Shown piece by piece: positions 5,094-6,038 of a stretch of 6,038 nucleotides of DNA. Position 1 is the stretch's first letter. Every line of letters starts with the position of its first letter. The DNA is taken from NCBI GenBank assembly GCA_964568815.1, contig CAZMRY010000082.1, positions 1 through 6,038 of the forward strand, given 5' to 3'. The notes under the pieces were generated by a model. It worked only from the letters and a program-made list of their open reading frames with translations. It was not told the DNA's origin and ran no database searches. The stretch is from RGIG8700 sp964568815 (GTDB lineage Bacteria > Bacillota > Clostridia > RGIG6154). The position numbers and the translations under genes are program-made.

Positions 5094-5984
5094 ATGAACA
5101 GAAATTTAAAAGGCTCACTTATTCTGCTCCTTACTGCAATAATCTGGGGAAGCTCATTTGTTTCTCAGAAGGTTGGTGTTGAAACTGTTGGTCCTATGAC
5201 CTTTATCGGTCTTCGCACACTTCTAGGCTCAATAGTTTTACTGCCTGTAATCTTTGTTATGGACAAAGGAAAGCCTGCTGAAAAAGTTATGCGTTTTTCA
5301 AACAAAACACTTTTAATCGGCGGTCTTGCCTGCGGTATTTTTCTTTGTATTGCAAGCACTCTGCAGACCTTTGGAATGAAATACATCGACGCCGGAAAAT
5401 CAGGCTTTTTAACCTCTCTTTATATGATATTTGTGCCAATAATCGGCATTTTTATGGGTAAAAAGCTGTCTCTTAAAACAGTTATTTCAGTTTTTCTTGC
5501 ACTTATAGGAATGTATCTTCTTTGTATGAATAACGGTTTTTCATCAATAGGAATTGGTGATATACTCGTTCTTCTTTGCGCAGTATTCTTTTCATTCCAC
5601 ATTATGGTTATTGACTATTTTTCACCTAAGGTTGATGGTGTAAAGCTTTCCTGTCTTCAGTTTTTCGTTGCAGGTGCCATTGCATCAATCGGTATGCTCA
5701 TAATTGAAAAACCAACCTTAAACGATATTATTATAAGCATTCTTCCTATTGCATATTCGGGAATTATGTCCTGCGGAGTTGCATATACCCTGCAGATTAT
5801 AGGTCAGAAATATGCAGAGCCAACAATTGCCACATTAATAATGAGTTTAGAGTCTGTTTTTGCGGCACTTTCAGGCTGGCTGTTCTTAAACGAAATGATG
5901 ACAACAAGAGAATTTTTTGGTTGTCTGATAGTTTTCATAGCGGTAATATATATTCAGCTACCATCATTAAAAAAACAGGCTTAA
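5094..5984 (+). CDS. EamA/DMT-superfamily transporter (ten-helix permease)
   Basis: 296 aa, inner-membrane protein of the drug/metabolite transporter superfamily, whose members export or take up small metabolites such as amino acids. Ten hydrophobic segments can be placed at about 7-24, 34-55, 72-91, 100-120, 127-145, 155-175, 185-204, 212-234, 243-265 and 273-289, forming the two five-helix EamA repeats. Repeat one opens with AIIWGSSFV (15-23). Repeat two ends with the family-typical LESVFAALSGWLFLNE (252-267). Substrate cannot be read from sequence. An in-frame ATG at 5046 lies inside the promoter, so the start at 5094, with AGAGG (5081-5085) 8 nt upstream, is used. It is a monocistronic unit divergent from the SCP2-domain gene. 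Its stop codon lies in the loop of the following terminator. Confidence 0.93.
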   Translation: MNRNLKGSLILLLTAIIWGSSFVSQKVGVETVGPMTFIGLRTLLGSIVLLPVIFVMDKGKPAEKVMRFSNKTLLIGGLACGIFLCIASTLQTFGMKYIDAGKSGFLTSLYMIFVPIIGIFMGKKLSLKTVISVFLALIGMYLLCMNNGFSSIGIGDILVLLCAVFFSFHIMVIDYFSPKVDGVKLSCLQFFVAGAIASIGMLIIEKPTLNDIIISILPIAYSGIMSCGVAYTLQIIGQKYAEPTIATLIMSLESVFAALSGWLFLNEMMTTREFFGCLIVFIAVIYIQLPSLKKQA

Positions 5985-6000
5985 AATAGCCTGTTTTTTT
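5969..6000. terminator. Bidirectional terminator between convergent genes
   Basis: A perfect 13-bp inverted repeat (5969-5981 with 5988-6000, core ACAGGCT/AGCCTGT) with a 6-nt loop, A7 on the left and T7 on the right. It ends the transporter transcript rightward and the edge gene leftward. The last codons of the transporter and the stop codon of the opposing gene lie inside it, so the gene ends overlap the signal. Confidence 0.93.
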
Positions 6001-6038
6001 AATCTCTTATCCAAGGTCTTGCCTGAACGCCTTTTCTC
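5999..6038 (-). CDS. C-terminal end of an unidentified convergent gene (partial)
   Basis: Read leftward from the right edge, a frame stays open for 12 codons (RKGVQARPWIRD) and stops with TAA at 6001-5999, immediately before the shared terminator. The placement against a bidirectional terminator and the ordinary composition support a real gene end. Twelve residues are too few to name the protein; the other frames cannot be excluded. Confidence 0.55.
   Translation of the reverse strand, partial: RKGVQARPWIRD

Overview
The window looks like a low-GC Gram-positive anaerobe of the Clostridia, probably an uncultured gut lineage. The evidence is AT-rich intergenic DNA, strong AGGAG/GAGGTG ribosome binding sites, consensus vegetative (sigma-A type) promoters, Rho-independent terminators, and small secreted proteins with S-layer homology (SLH) repeats. 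A run of exactly 100 N (4291-4390) marks a scaffold join of unknown true size, so the DNA on either side may not be adjacent in the genome.

Left block (1-3932), all on the minus strand. In transcription order it holds two secreted SLH-repeat proteins (3932-3261 and 3250-2222, 10 bases apart), an MTA/SAH nucleosidase mtnN (2166-1474), and a family 4 glycoside hydrolase of the alpha-galacturonidase (LplD) type that runs off the left edge (1373-1). The hydrolase has its own likely promoter and carries the Cys-His-Glu-Val active-site signature, which suggests growth on pectin-derived galacturonides. The ribosome binding site of mtnN lies in a 14-bp hairpin with a GUAA tetraloop, just after the stop codon of the second SLH gene.

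Middle block (3933-4290). It has no convincing protein gene. It reads instead as a discrete minus-strand RNA gene of about 205 nt: an extended -10 promoter (4221-4249), a predicted +1 exactly at the first base of a 30-bp imperfect closing stem, and a terminator with a UUCG tetraloop (4011-4040). Its wobble pairs only work on the minus strand. It sits directly upstream of the SLH genes on the same strand, so it may be an independent 6S-like or other regulatory RNA, or an attenuated leader of the surface-protein operon. This is the most interesting item in the window.

Right block (4391-6038). A divergent pair of genes shares a 165-bp intergenic region with two near-perfect promoters. Leftward is a small SCP2-domain protein fused to a lysine-rich, histone-H1-like tail, closed by a strong terminator. 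Rightward is a ten-helix EamA/DMT-family transporter. Its stop codon lies in the loop of a bidirectional terminator shared with the tail end of a convergent, unidentified gene at the right edge.
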